NCBI GenBank assembly: GCA_015499995.1 | Contig: JADNRV010000002.1 | Span: 868,001 to 932,000, forward strand | Direction of reading: 5' to 3' | Source: Flammula alnicola | Taxonomy: Eukaryota > Basidiomycota > Agaricomycetes > Agaricales > Strophariaceae | Length of the DNA: 64,000 nt | Shown: piece after piece, positions 42,797-55,971 of the stretch | How positions within the stretch are numbered: position 1 is the first letter of the stretch | How the letters are laid out: every line of letters starts with the position of its first letter | Program-made: the position numbers and the translations under genes | Notes under the pieces: model-generated | Databases searched by the model: none | What the model was told of the DNA's origin: nothing | The model's input: only the letters and a program-made list of their open reading frames with translations

Positions 42797-45700
42797 TTAC
42801 TGTACATACGCTGAGGGTTTCGTTTTGATGTTGTTGACGATGAGATCCTAGCAGATGTGTGTAACTAAAGAGAATTTCTTGGCAGATGGAAATTACTCAC
42901 CTTATAGCTTTGCACGTCTCCTTTGAACTTCGTGACTGTGCCATCTCCGCAAACCCACAGCTAATTTAAAAGTGGTGAGTTATCAACGAACAAAACGCGA
43001 GAATATTATCTACCTGATTGGCAACTGTCGTAATAAACTTCTCGTCGTGAGAGATGATAATTACACCTCCATTCCATTTCTGCAGTGCGAGCATCAGCGC
43101 ATCAAGACCCTGAAAAAGAAAAGAGGTGAGCGGTGATTTGGATACTTGAGCACAGCTTAATTACTTCGATATCGAGGTGATTGGTAGGCTAGGAAGAAGA
43201 GAACTACTCAGTTTGAGTTTCTCAACAATCGATAATTCACTGACCTCATCAAGTAGCAGTATATGGGGTTTCTGTAATGACAACAACGAAAATGCAACAC
43301 GAGATTTTTGTCCTCCACTGAGAGTGCCAATCAGCTGAAGACTATTTCAAAACAAGTCAGCGACATTCTTCTCATTTCGAGCGGTGGAACATGTATACCC
43401 AGTCATGCCGCTGATCTGGAAGTTGCCCAGATGTGATCGGTACTCCTGTTCACTTCTCCCTGGGAACCTAGATGCAAGGAACTGAACGGGGCTCATCGTG
43501 GGGTCCAAGGTATCGACATGATGCTGCGCAAAGTAACCGCTGAAGTAAAATGAGTTCGAGACTTCTCGAAGATGGAAAGGACAGAGCTTACATTCGCAGA
43601 CGGCCATTGCGCGTGACGTGTCCTCCCAGCGGGTTTAATTCCCCAGTCAAGAGCTTAATTCTAACACAATGAAGTCAGTATACGAGAGGAAGAATATATT
43701 TGTCTTCCGCACAGTGTTGATTTTCCAGCGCCGTTGGGACCAACCATCGCAATTCTTGAATCGAGGCCAACGTCGAAATTTATGTTTTTCAGGATAATTT
43801 TGTCTGGCGTATATCCGAATGTAACGTCATTCATCTGCAAAAGCGGGGGTGATATTTTGTCCGTCTCAGGGAATCTATTCAACATTCTCGGTAAAAAAAA
43901 ATCTTGATCTTTCACGAATAACAACTAGATAAACGTACTTGAATTGCTCGGTTTCTTCTTGTTCCGGAGGTTGCAGATCTGGCAGCTGGGCAGGATCAGC
44001 GTCGAAAATCAATCTGGTAGTCGTCTTGTGTTACCTTCTCAAGAATCTTAATCTTCATTTGGGCTTGAGCAGCTGTTGACGAACGTGAAGATGTGAGGTT
44101 TATCCGGCGTTGATTATAAGTTGAAATACATACCGCGATTTGCGTTGTATCTCCAACGATCGATGAAGGCTTGCAGATGCTTCCTATATTCCATTTGCGT
44201 CTCATACTCTTTCTTAAGATTTTTGTCTCGTTCAGATTTAGTCGAGTAGAATTGTGTGAAATTTCTGTTACTTCGTGTCAAAATAAGAATTCGACGAATG
44301 AGGCTGTGCCCACCCTTTGTAGTAGTCAAGACGTCCTGAGTGTTGATGAACAATATCGGTGGCGACAGCATCTCTACAACGCAATCAGAAACAGGCTCTA
44401 GCTTAACGAAACCACCAATAAAAGACCTACAGGAATGCACGATCGTGAGAACTGTGTACACGAGAGGTCAGTTTACCGTCTGAAATGCCAACAATTTGGT
44501 TTCGCTCACACAACGAGGAGAGTTCCTGGCCATGTTTGGAGGTAGTCCTCAAGCCAAGCCAATGCATTGAGATCGACTGTGATGTTATAATAGTTGTATC
44601 AATGTCCAGATGAAGGGCTGAGGCATACTCACTATGATTTGACGGTTCGTCCAGCAACAGGAGAGCAGGCTATAAAAACAATGCCTTCAGTAAGCATTGC
44701 TTTCCGAAATCCCTATGACTCACGAACCTTGACGAAAAGAGCACGAGCAAGTGCGAGGCGCATTCTAAAATGGGTGAGATGGATCGTTAAAATTTGGAAC
44801 ATTAGGCCTGCATACCTCCAACCTCCACTGAAGGATTTGGTGGGTCTTTGCTGATCTGATTCATCGAATCCAAGGCCTATAAAGAAACATAAATCACACA
44901 ACAAGTCTATACACACAGATCTGCATACCTGCAAGCAGTGCAGCAGCCCTAGCTGGACCGCTGGCAGCATCCATATCGGAAAGCCTTGTATGGACTTCAG
45001 CCAATCTAGACGATAACTCTTCCCTGGCATCTTCAAACCGCTTATCGTCGCCTGAAGCCTCCAGTTCCGTTAACTTTGCATCTAATAGTGCCTGTTCCTT
45101 CATTAAGTGATCGCGCCATACGTCAGCTTTCAGGACAGAATCAATAGCGGTAGTGTCATCTCCGATGATCTTAAACACATTGTCAAAATACGGCCAAAGA
45201 GTTAGACGAAAGGCGCTCACCTCCTGTTCAACAAAGAGGATGGTGATATGGGCAGGTATTGGGACTTCTCGCATGGCGATTTGCCGCAAAAGAGTAGATT
45301 TACCGACACCTGTGAAATGCCCTCTGTAAGAAAGGGAAAGGAAAGGGAAACGGCGTTCAAAATCAATACCATTGCGACCGATCAGACCGTAACGGCGACC
45401 ATGTGCGAGGGTAAGTGTCGCACCAGACCTGTTCCGGACATCAGTTTTCGCTTTACAAATTCCAGTGAGAAAGGGACAAACAGAATACGATTCGAGCCGA
45501 AGTTAACATCGATGGAGGGAAGATGGATATCCTTGCTCTTGTTCTTTGATGCGACGCTAGCCTCCAGAGGATTAATCTATTGAAATTTCGACTTGAGCTT
45601 GAAATTCGCCAATATTGAAGGAATATTTGACCTTCATAAACATTTCTTCATACGATTGCTATGGAGAGACAATAAATCAAAATTATGCTATAATCTAAAA

Positions 45701-46297
45701 ACAGTGCTTACCTGTTTCCTGTGGGCGTCAAGCAGCTTAGATCCTTCGTACAGATCACGTCGAGAACGCTTCTCTATCTTAGCCTAAAGACGACATAAAC
45801 ATGTGTTGAAGACTTGAAGACTCGGATCGATAATACGCACTTTAAGCTTCGCCTCCTGTTTTTCTAATTTCTTAACATCTACTCGCGATGCTCTTCGCAG
45901 ACAAGGTTCAGAATGAGATTGAGATAGCAAATCTGGTGTACGAACTTTCCCTTATTTATGGATTCCAATCCACTCCTTCCGACAAGGCGATCGTATTCGA
46001 AAGATGGGATTTGCTCATGTCCATCACTTTGTCTAGCTTTTGCAGCTTCGGACGAGACTTGTTCTTCAAGCGGATGTTCAGTTGGTCTTCCAGAATATCC
46101 CCGAGGCGCAACATAAGTTTTTCAAGGACATCATCGCGACCTGCCGCTACCGACTTCAGAATCTCCTGAGCGACGTGCAAGACGTCTTCTTCTTCGCCAG
46201 CATCGTCGACCAAGTATCCAGCCAGGTATTGAACAATGACCTCTTCTGTTCCCGGAAAGCTGGTTCGAATTTCCTCTGCGATATCCTCGGAAGACAT
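42797..46297 (-). CDS. GCN20: Gcn20/ABCF3-type ABC ATPase
   Basis: Gcn20 binds Gcn1 and ribosomes and helps activate the eIF2-alpha kinase Gcn2 when amino acids are short. The start at 46297 gives [20 protein letters not shown] and an N-terminal helical region. Two ABC cassettes without membrane segments follow. The first has GRNG and [12 protein letters not shown] on two sides of an intron, then [15 protein letters not shown] and VVSHDRAFL. The second has [34 protein letters not shown] and [10 protein letters not shown]. The C-terminus ends [16 protein letters not shown] in a short last exon. The linker DRWRYNANR is typical of the family. Twelve or more introns are needed and all joins tested keep the frame, in contrast to the neighbouring TOP2 gene. 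Confidence 0.92.
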
Positions 46298-46906
46298 GGA
46301 AGTTCAGACGCCAAAGATGTTCAATCTAGATATGTGTTGGGATGGGAAGGTGTAACCAAAGACGAATACGCGCATTCAATATTCAAACCTTACTACTGCT
46401 AAATGTGATCGAAAATCATTCAGCGGCCCGACTTTCCCAGACGAGAAAATCAACTCGAATGCGACACAGAATCTCCAGTGGAATGAAACATTCACGAAAT
46501 GATGCATTACAATACACACCCCACAATTGCATACAACACTTAAGGATGCTTTCAAATTCGCGCAGTAATAGACACGTCATTAACCTTTCCGGGGAGAGTG
46601 GCTACCAAAACTTCAAAAGTGGAGAAAGCTGCTCTTAATGAATGTTTACCGACTGGCCAAAGTTCAGAAGACCAGCGAACACCCACATCGACTGCGAAAG
46701 CCATGATTGTATCCCAAAGGTGCGTAAAAATTAGAATGCACATTACAGAGGTACGTAAATTGTCCAAAATAGTCTGTGAGCATAATGTCCGTTGGCTAAG
46801 GGAAGGCAAGCCTACATGATAGGTCCAGTGAGAAATAAACTTCTGAAAGTATTATACGTGCTCTACCCACCAGAGCGATTTTCATCTGCGAACTAAATAA
46901 CATCCC
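46298..46906. other. Upstream region of the Gcn20-like gene
   Basis: About 610 bp between the Gcn20-like start and the GH72 stop. I see no RNA gene or repeat. Confidence 0.4.
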
Positions 46907-48848
46907 CTAAGCCAAGGTAAAGATGGCACCGAGGACAGAAACAGCCGCCATCAGGCTGATTCCAAATAGGGCATTGGTGTCACCAATAAGGGCAGTTGCG
47001 CCGCTGCCAGATGTACCACCAGTAGTCGAGGTCTTTCCAGTCGTGGCAGTGTTGCCGGTGGTAGGAACAGCAGAGGGTGCAAAGGTGGCGCTGGGGTTCG
47101 CGATGCATGAACTGGCGACAGCACTTGCTGCGGAACTTGTAGGAGCCTTTGAGTTGACAGTTCCGTTACCGGCGAAGCTGCATGCTTGAGCATTCCTGTT
47201 GTTGGCTTCGTAGTATTCGCTCATGACAAATGACAGTTTGACGGCTAAAACGATGCAATTTGGTTAAAGAATCTAACAAAAAGCAAAAGAAATATCTTAC
47301 TTGGGTCACAGCCAGAAATACGGCCATAGACACCAGTCTGCCCGTCACCACCAATGTCAGCACAAGAACCTCCTACTTGACCGAGAAGGCTGCAGCCAGT
47401 ATCCAAAAGTGACCCAACAACGGCGGTATAGTTGTTAGTCGCGGGCGTAAACTGGCAGCTCAATTCGCTCTCGAGGCAGTTGCAAGCGGCCAGGTTAGGT
47501 GTTGGAGGAAGAGTGTTCGATGCCAAGAAATCCGTAGTTGCGGCTGCGCAAGACGGGTAGCTCGCCGCCGCTGCAGATGACTGGGAAGGCGTGTTGATGA
47601 AAGAAACAAGCCCATATTCGGTCTTGAGTTGGGTGAAATCAGCACTAGTAGTGACAGTGGTGGAATCAGTCGAAATGGTAACCATGCCAAACTGGCCTTG
47701 AGCGCTCTGGGCAGGGAAGTAGGAGAATGCAATCCCTCCCGACCATACTGTGTTCATGTCCGATCCAAACAGAGCAATAGCCTCGGTCCAGAGACGAGGG
47801 GGTGAAGTGATGCAGCCAAATTCACTGAAGTAAGCGACGACGTTGTAGTTCGCGAACGCGGTGGTGGTAGCAGAGTACGAAGCCTGGAAAGTAGAGTTAC
47901 CACACCATTCACTGGAATAATCTGTAAGTTTCCTTTTTAGTGGTTAATGTGGTGAAACAACTCACTAATCATTCAACCCATAGAGATCAATTGAAGTAGA
48001 GTCGGAATTGCCGCCAGAGGGATCACATGTCAGGAAGTTGGCCAACTCGCCGCGCCAGCTCGAATCTCCGTTGATGGCTGCATAGCCAACAAGAGCCGAA
48101 GAGCCCTTCGACTTCCTACATAAAAAATGAGAACTGGTCGACGATAATAAAAATATAAACGAACAGGTAGGCCTTTGTGTCACGGGCGGCTGCTTTAACG
48201 AACGGAGCGACCTGGGTGGAGTTTTGAATGACGACTTCGTTGCCGACATTGAATGCCAAAACGTTGTCATACTTGCTGAAGGCGTCAATGGTGCTGATAT
48301 ACTGATCCAAAAGGTTGGTCGACCACGAGGGAGACACACGGTCGATTGAACCGTTCAAAGGAAGAGCGAGATCGATACTGCACATGTTACTTGAGGGAAA
48401 ATTTAACAGGAAGAAAAAGAACAAACACTCACATGGTATAGATTCCGGCCTGACTGAGGGCACTCATACAAGCATCGTGATTCAGGGAAGAGTTGACGCT
48501 GTACACGCGAATAGCATTGACGCCGAGTTGTTGAAGGAATGGGATATCTCGCGTGCAAGCAGTTCCAAGGGCAAGAGGGTCGATGAAGGTTGAAGGTTCA
48601 CCGAACGGGTTGTCAGCGGAAGCAACAACAGCACCTTGACAATACAATCAGACATAAGAAAAGACGAAAGACGAGTTGGCCACTGTACCTTGCTCCTGAT
48701 ATGCAATTCCTTTGATGTAAAATCGAGTTCCGGATGAATCATAGAGGTATCGGCCTGTGCGAGTAATGTTTGAAACGGCTTGCACGCTGGTAGCCAGGAA
48801 GGCTGTCAGCAGGGTGAAGAGCGCTGGGGCTCGGGCGGACTTGAACAT
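46907..48848 (-). CDS. GH72 beta-1,3-glucanosyltransferase with X8 domain and GPI signal
   Basis: GH72 (Gas/Gel) enzymes cut and rejoin beta-1,3-glucan at the cell surface and shape the wall. The product starts with a signal peptide ([20 protein letters not shown], cleaved near SVQA), followed by [19 protein letters not shown] and [16 protein letters not shown] strands. The acid/base Glu lies in FNVGNEVV and the nucleophile Glu in YFSEFGC. A cysteine-rich X8/CBM43 module follows ([29 protein letters not shown]). The C-terminal Ser/Thr/Gly stretch and hydrophobic end ([20 protein letters not shown]) form a GPI-attachment signal. Seven exons are needed, with no broken frame. Confidence 0.94.
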
Positions 48849-49210
48849 GATGGAGAGTCTGAGTGGATATTATCAGAAGATTTGAAAGAAAGCGAGAGTG
48901 GGTATATATATATGCGCTGCGCTGCGGCTGAAATGGGAAGAGGAAAGAAGTTTGAGTGGGGGAAAGAGGCTAGGCTGAAATGGATTAAGCCCTGGTCCCT
49001 TGGAAGTGCAGTCCTCGGGGTTCAAACTCCGTTCATCACATGTCGCCGTGGCGCCCATCGTTATTCAAACGCACAAGCAACGAGGCAAGTTCAATGGTAA
49101 CTTGTAAGTAAGTAAAATTCGGTATGATATACTATGTATAAATCAAAGGTCTATTTGAGATATATATATTCCTTCGTCGAGATGTCGCAAATTTCGTTAT
49201 TTCTACTGGC
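48849..49210. other. Upstream region of the GH72 gene
   Basis: 360 bp holding a TATA element (48903-48913) near the GH72 start and the 3' end of the Sur7-like gene. A GGTTCAAACTCC stretch near 49018 resembles a tRNA B box but fails on inspection. Confidence 0.45.
48903..48913 (-). promoter_or_regulatory. TATA element of the GH72 gene
   Basis: TATATATATA about 55-65 bp upstream of the start codon at 48848, read on the minus strand. The position is typical for a strongly expressed cell-wall gene. Confidence 0.5.
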
Positions 49211-50087
49211 CTATCCTCTATATGTGCAACACCTGAATGCCAAAAATATTATTAGCTTCACCCCAATCAAAGTTCCCCTGCTGTACTCACATAATCGCAT
49301 AGGGAATAACGGATACAAATAGGCACACAAACGCGGCCCATGTAAGAAACAGGCCACTACCCTCAGAAATTGATATTCCGACGGATTGTTGATTGCCAGC
49401 CTGTAGGGCAGTGTTTATCGCCTCCGTTTTTCTTATCAATACTGTCCATAAACTGGCAGCAATGAGGAGGAATATGCATCCGACAGCCGAAAAAATGGAG
49501 GAGACAAAAAACGTCAAATTATTCTTGGCGATACCTCTGTCGAATATCACAATTAAGGGAGAGCAAGACAGAAAGAAGATGGCCACTAACGTTACTAAAG
49601 CCAACGCTGCACAGATAGTACCCAGTAGAATCATCCAATAAGCGGCTTTCGATGTTTGTCCAAGATATTTTGAGTCCTTGAAGGTAAGGTCCAGAGGTAT
49701 AAGTGGGGTAGCAGATAAGATGGAAAAGTTAGAGATCATGTCGGACGTGACGATATCGTAAGGCTTGAATTCCTGTCCAGCGGTATGATTGCCGCATATT
49801 CCTGCTTTCTCGTCCACATATGCGCAATAAGAGTACAATCCAAATTCGTAAAATTGTCGTAAGCCCTGTTGGGCATTGAGGGGAGCACTGGCGTTGTTGG
49901 TATATAAGTCAAAAACAGGGTTGAATATGGCCGCCTGCACGGCGTCGCTATTTTACAGCAGCTGGTTTAAGCAAGCGTGGCTCGATGAGAAACTGAGAAG
50001 ACGTACCCATAAGCACTCATGTTAACTTTGACCTATTACGGACATGAGCAAAAGGCAGAGCAGGGTGAAGATGAAGTAAAGTACCAT
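49211..50087 (-). CDS. Sur7/PalI-like four-span membrane protein
   Basis: The start at 50087 gives MVLYFIFTLLCLLLMS, a first membrane span. A luminal or extracellular part of about 120 residues follows, with possible N-glycosylation sites (NNAS, CGNHTAG, NFS). Three further spans come next: around MILLGTICAALALVTLVAIF, then FFVSSIFSAVGCIFLLIAAS, then GLFLTWAAFVCLFVSVIPYA. This topology is that of the Sur7/PalI family, which marks eisosomes or senses ambient pH; the exact branch cannot be told. A last exon adds a few residues and stops at 49211. The join between the first exon and KVNMSAYG at about 50020 is uncertain and may hide a missing or extra base. Confidence 0.65.
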
Positions 50088-50517
50088 GAATATTTTCCGA
50101 GGTATAGTAGAGGTGTTTATTTGACCGACCTGGTGGAAAACAGCAAGATAATTAATTGTCGATTGGTAGGAAACGAATGACGCACATGGACAAATATAAG
50201 AAGGAGCAAAGACGTGAACCTAACGATGAGATGAGCTGCTGCGGTGTAAATTTGAGAAGAAGGACATACGATAAGATGGAAGCAAAGCTGATACATACTT
50301 CTCCGCGCATTGGGAATAGGATGTGCAAGTTTGGAGAGAAGGACAGCCAGCTGCGGGTCCGGTTGACTGTCAAGTCCAACCAACCCTCCAGACTCGCGTT
50401 TGGAACGTGTTTCTTATGTAAGCCTGTCCATTGACATACGTAATCAGCCATACGTAATGACGGCACTTTGGAAGCGCTCACTGTGCCTGCCAAACTCGTC
50501 TTTCTCGATCCCCTCTC
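50088..50517. other. Divergent promoter of Sur7-like and ATG26 genes
   Basis: 430 bp between divergent starts. No clear TATA or other element was seen, and the small frames on both strands look accidental. Confidence 0.4.
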
Positions 50518-53500
50518 ATGGCAAGCCAGAACTCCCCTCCTCCAATAGCCCCGGCTCCAATCGATCCATCCCTTCCAACTCCTACCAAGCGTTCCACCTC
50601 GCCCTTAGTATCCAGTCCAGTCGCAAGCAAGAGCCAGGATTTGCGCACACCGAAAGACCCTGCCTTGTCGCAAAGCCGAGTAAAGCGACTGTCAGGAGCG
50701 GTGGGGAAGACGGTCGATAAGTTGAGCAGGAGTGTTAGCTCCAGTTCTGGTCCACCCAGCTCTCCCACTTCCGGTTCTACGAAACGCGTTTTTAGTATCA
50801 GCAGGAAGTCAAGAAACACTCAGTTATCCCCGGATCGAGAAAGTACGCATGTCTCCAATAGATACCAAACTCTCACTCAAAATTTTGTAGCTTCACGCTC
50901 TCCAAGCTCTCCTCTCAATGTAACTCTACCAAAGCAACCAAGGACGGCAACTTCAACTGAGGACTCTCCTTTCATCCGGCCAGCATCCCCGCCATTGCGT
51001 CCTTCAATTGAGACCTCATTTAGAGGCGATGGATCAGTATGCATTTTTATCATATGGTCCCAATCTCAACCTTAATCCTGTTTTGTTAGATGCGGGCTGG
51101 CACTCAGACTCTTATTCAAGCACTCCAGGCCTTGCCGTGGATGACAGGTGATAACGACGACGATGGCCCAAATAACCTGGTTCAGCGGAATCCGAAAGTA
51201 GTGATGATGAACGGCCTCCTAGTGAGTAATAATATATTTTACATCATATATACTAAAATCGTGCAGTGAACCGTCTGTCGTCGTCCATCCACACTATCCA
51301 TCGTCCTCTCGCTCGATCCCATCGTGTCAACATACCCCTTGCACTCAAATCATCATCTAGACAACCTCTCCCAGAAGGAGAAGAAGAAGAAGAAGTCCTT
51401 GAAGATATATCTGCATCTGACGAAGAGCTCGAAAATGATTTCGACGAAACTCCTCGACCTCTAGACGAGGTCCCTTCGGATGTGCAACAAGTAGACAATT
51501 TGATGGATTCACCAAAGTTGCCAGCACCGTTCCAGGCAATGCGAGAACGCACTGGGAGCATGGCAACTGTTAGACTTCACCGCCGGGCTCGGCTTGCAGA
51601 GAAATTAAAGGAAGTCTTTGACCTGGACGATATACGGGAGGTGTGGGCTGGTGCGTCGTTCTTTTACTGGTATCTCTTCACTGTTCTGACATGATTGCGT
51701 AAAACAGAAATGCCATGCTGGCTTTTGCGCTCCGTTCGTGAGTATTCCCATATTCATCGTTATTATTTCAATTCTTGAACGGACACTACAGTGCTTCAAG
51801 GATATATGTATTTGACAAATTCCTACCTCTGCTTTTTCGCACACATGCCCTTGCGAGAGGTAAGCATTGTCAAGAAGTCGTCAGCCCAAGTTTCATGGTC
51901 TCTGCTTTTTAGGACCAAATACTGAAGTCTGGCTCATTGAATAAGAAAGCTCAGCGAACGAAACGATGGATTAAGCACTGGTTTGTTCTGAAGAACGATG
52001 CTCTTTCCTGGTACCAGTCCTCTTCGGTAAACTCGTGGTTTCTTTTATGCAATGCAAACGTGTGCTTATCTTCGTTGATTAACAGGATCCTTATTTTCCT
52101 CATGGGATAGTCGACCTTCGATATGCGATATCCTGCGATCCTTCTGGCGAGAAAGGCATCCGCCTGCGCACCAACTCTAGAATCATTGTGTTATCGGCAG
52201 ACTCTGTTCCCAGTCGTGAAGAATGGGTGAAAGCAATCCGGAAAGTGATATTCAAGGCCCAGAACATGGGTGACAGTGTAAAGGTAACATCAAGGCTGTG
52301 GAATTCAGTGCTCGGTCGATGAAATTTGAATTCTAGATTGCTATCCCTTATGCAGCCATTTTAGATGTCGAGCGGTCTACAGCGATGGACTTCAGCGAAA
52401 CAATCGAAGTGAAAGTCGTTGACAAGGAAGACAACTTTTCCGTCGATTCTTACTTCTTTGCCTACTTCCACAACCTCCCTGGAGCTCTGGATCAAATTCG
52501 AGATGCTGTTCGCACCCATCGTAGCCGAGCTGGCATTCCCGAGAACCGATCTCCTCCAGTACTTCTCGATACAACAGTTCCACGCTCGCCCATGACTCCA
52601 GAGCGCCCTAATAGTGCAAATCCCGAAGCACCGTCGCTGAAGGCTGCATCTGGGTTTCGATTGTCTTCACTCTTTCGTCCATTCTCCGACACGGTCACTA
52701 TCAGGGGTGCCTCTGCTCCAGCTATCTCCGACCTGCAGAATGATGACTATACCCATATATCTCGAAAGACTGATTCTGCATCGTTTGTTCCTGTAACGTC
52801 TCCTGAGGCTATGACCAGTCCCCTACCGCGACATCTCACGAACCAATTGAATCCCCTACTAGGCAATCAACACAGTCATTGCCAGCCCCTGATCACACGT
52901 ACCCTCCATCCACTTCCAGTTCGTCTATTTATCCTAATCATTCTTCCTTAAGCAGAGATAGCAGCGGCTCGTGGGCAGTCGGCGTTCCTTCATGGCTCAA
53001 AACCCCAAGAAAGGTGTTTGGTGGATCGTCAGGACCGGACCCCTCCGTGACATTCAGTACGACACCCGTGAAAGAGGTTTATTCGTCAGTCTCGTCGTCG
53101 CCAGGGCCCATTATCCGTTCAAGCGGACTAGGCGACATGGCTTTCAGTGTCCTTGAGACACCAGATATGCTGCCAGACCAGGAGACGACGGACAAATTTC
53201 GCGCTGCGTTTGCCTATGACGAGAAAGAGACGTTGCTTGGATGTATGTTTTCTATTGTTCATCTAATCAATACTTGCTAACCCCCCTGCAGATTTTCCAG
53301 GTTACATTTATAGAATGTTGCCTGTTAATGGAAAACTATACATCTCAACCAACTATTTCTGCTTCAAATCCGGTGGCGCTTTAACTGTTCGCACTCGGGT
53401 TGGTTGCATGTCCTTGCACTTTTTTAGACGCTAATTTATTTTCTTTTCTTTAGATGACCCTACCCATACGTGATGTATTAGCTTGTGAGAAGTCCAAGGC

Positions 53501-55836
53501 GAGCCGATTCGGCCACCATGGACTTATAATCATTGTAAAGGGCCACGAAGAGCTTTTCTTCGAATTTGGCTCAGAGGATAGGCGAGATGCTTTTGTTAAT
53601 CTCTTGGAACGTCAAATGGAGAACGTCCGCAAACGTCTAGCTTCTGGAGAGGCTATGATACCCTCATCTGGACAGAGAGATGCGCTCATCCTAGAGGAGT
53701 TCGAGGCGAGGCATTCTGTAAGTAGCGAGTCGGATCCAGCACCACCGACCGACAATATGGCGGACTCCCTCCCGGCTGTCATGTTCACCTCCGCATCTTC
53801 GACATTTTTGACCTTTAAACCAAAGAAGTCGCTTCACTTTACCTTTTTGACGATTGGATCTCGGGGAGACGTACAGCCATATATAGCATTGGCCAAAGGT
53901 CTTATGGCGGACGGCCACAAATGCAAGATTGCTACCCATGGCGAATTCCGTGAATGGATTGAATCTGTATGTGGATCTTCATAAGTTGGTTTGAATACTT
54001 TTTGACATTGTCACAAGCATGGGATTGAGTTTGGATACGTTGGTGGAGATCCAGCGGAGCTCATGCGAATCTGTATTGAAAATGGAACATTTACTGTTTC
54101 GTTTCTCAAGGAAGGGCTACTGAGGGTTCGTTTGCTTTCATTCATACGTGACTGGCGCAGATTTATTGACACGAGAATAGTTTCGTGGTTGGGTGGATGA
54201 TTTGCTCAAAACCTCGTGGGAAGCGTGCCAAGGGACCGATGTTTTAATAGAGAGTCCAAGTGCTATGGGCGGTTATCATATTGCAGAGGCTCTGGCAATT
54301 CCTTACTTCCGCGCCTTTACAATGACCTGGACAAGAACAAGGTACGATAGAGACAATTACTTGCTGATACCATATCACTGATTGGCCTCTACATTTCAGG
54401 GCATATCCGCATGCATTCGCCGTTCCAGAACGCAAGGTAAACCTTCGCTGATTAATATGGATGCGGTTGTCTAATATTATAGTCTAGATGGGTGGAAGTT
54501 ATAACTACATGGTATGGCTTCAGCCGCTATCACTTCTCTTATAATCCCCTCATTTATTCCTGATAGTCGTATGTCATGTTTGATCAAGTATTTTGGCGGG
54601 CAACAGCTGGGCAAATAAATCGCTGGCGACGCAACGTTCTTCACCTTGGACCCACCAGCCTTGACAAGATGGAGCCCCACAAAATCCCTTTCTTGTACAA
54701 TTTTAGCCCAAATGTCGTTCCACCCCCTCTGGATTGGCCCGAATGGATTAGGGTTACAGGTTTGTTCATCGTCGTGTAAATTTGATATCGATGACTTACG
54801 ATTATTGCAGGTTACTGGTTCCTCGATGATGCAGAAGTCAGCGCCAGCAAATGGACACCTCCGCCTTCATTGGTTCAATTCATCGAGAATGCCCGAGCAA
54901 CCAACCACAAAGTGGTCTACATCGGTTTTGGCAGTATCGTAGTCCAAGACCCGAAAGCTCTGACTCACTGTGTCATAGAAGCTGTCCTGCGGAGTGGCGT
55001 CCACGCCATATTGTCGAAAGGATGGTCGGATCGACTCCAAGTTAAGTCCAGCGACGCGGCAGAGCCAGAAGAACCTTTGCCACCCCAGATATATCAAATA
55101 ACGTCTGTACCCCACGACTGGTTATTCCAGCGCATTGACGCTGCCTGCCATCATGGAGGAGCTGGTACGACAGGCGCGAGCTTAAGAGGTAGTTTATTCC
55201 GTAATAGTCATGACTTGACGTTCTCTACTAACTATGTCTACCCCAGCGGGTATCCCTACCATTATTCGACCGTTCTTTGGTGACCAATTCTTCTGGGCTG
55301 ACCGCGTTGAAGCGCTAGGTGTTGGAACTGGTGTCAGGAAATTAACAGTTTCGACTCTCTCCGACGCTCTTGTCTCAGCGACGACAGATCAGAAACAAAT
55401 TGCCCGGGCTAAGACCATCGGTGAACAAATTAGAGGGGTAAAACATATATTTATCGCAGAAACAGTCACTGACCACTTTTACTAGGAGGATGGAGTTGCC
55501 ACCGCCATAGAATCTATCTATCGCGACCTCGAGTATTCCCGTTCGTTGATTAAGCGCCATGTCGCGGAGGATCACGAAGAGGCAGTCGCGGAAGATTCCA
55601 CAATCCGCCATCACGATAACATGTCTCCAAGTTCATTCTCGGGGTATAGTTCAGCTGGTTCCGCCCGAGGCGCTCCTAGCGAAGACTGGAGCGTAATATC
55701 TGATCAGGACGACCGGCGTTCCTCCCTTGGAAGCGATGGTCGATCTCCCAGCAAACGTACGAGCTTCGCTGCTGCGGTTATGTCTGTTTTACCAGATTCG
55801 TTTACCCCAGGATCACCTACACGCCGAGACCTCTAA
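50518..55836 (+). CDS. ATG26: Sterol 3-beta-glucosyltransferase, ATG26/UGT51 type
   Basis: The enzyme transfers glucose from UDP-glucose to membrane sterols; in some yeasts it is needed for pexophagy. A Ser/Pro-rich N-terminus is followed by a first GRAM domain ([38 protein letters not shown]), a PH domain ([20 protein letters not shown]), a second GRAM domain ([19 protein letters not shown]) and the catalytic part: [32 protein letters not shown], and the sugar-nucleotide site [19 protein letters not shown] with DQFFWADRV. This domain order is specific to ATG26. The Ser-rich tail ends at 55836. One C appears missing in a C-run near 52820, because the frame changes between TSPLPR and SHEPIESPT inside a disordered linker. 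About 14 introns are needed. Confidence 0.94.
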
Positions 55837-55971
55837 TCTAACGTACTCTGCCCACTATTCTATCAATCGAAATATAATCATATAAATACATTGTTTGGAA
55901 ATACAGCAGGGTGTGCAAAGATAATACGTTATTCTCCCTTTGTACTCCACTCCATAAAGTTATAGACAGCG

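Noticed and set aside
49013..49030. Possible tRNA B box (GGTTCAAACTCC)
   Set aside because: It has one base too many compared with GGTTCRANTCC, the invariant C after the loop is missing, and no acceptor stem, D arm or anticodon arm can be fitted upstream.
46907..50087. A cell-wall gene cluster (GH72 plus Sur7-like)
   Set aside because: Two adjacent genes with a broad link to the cell surface are not enough to claim a functional cluster.
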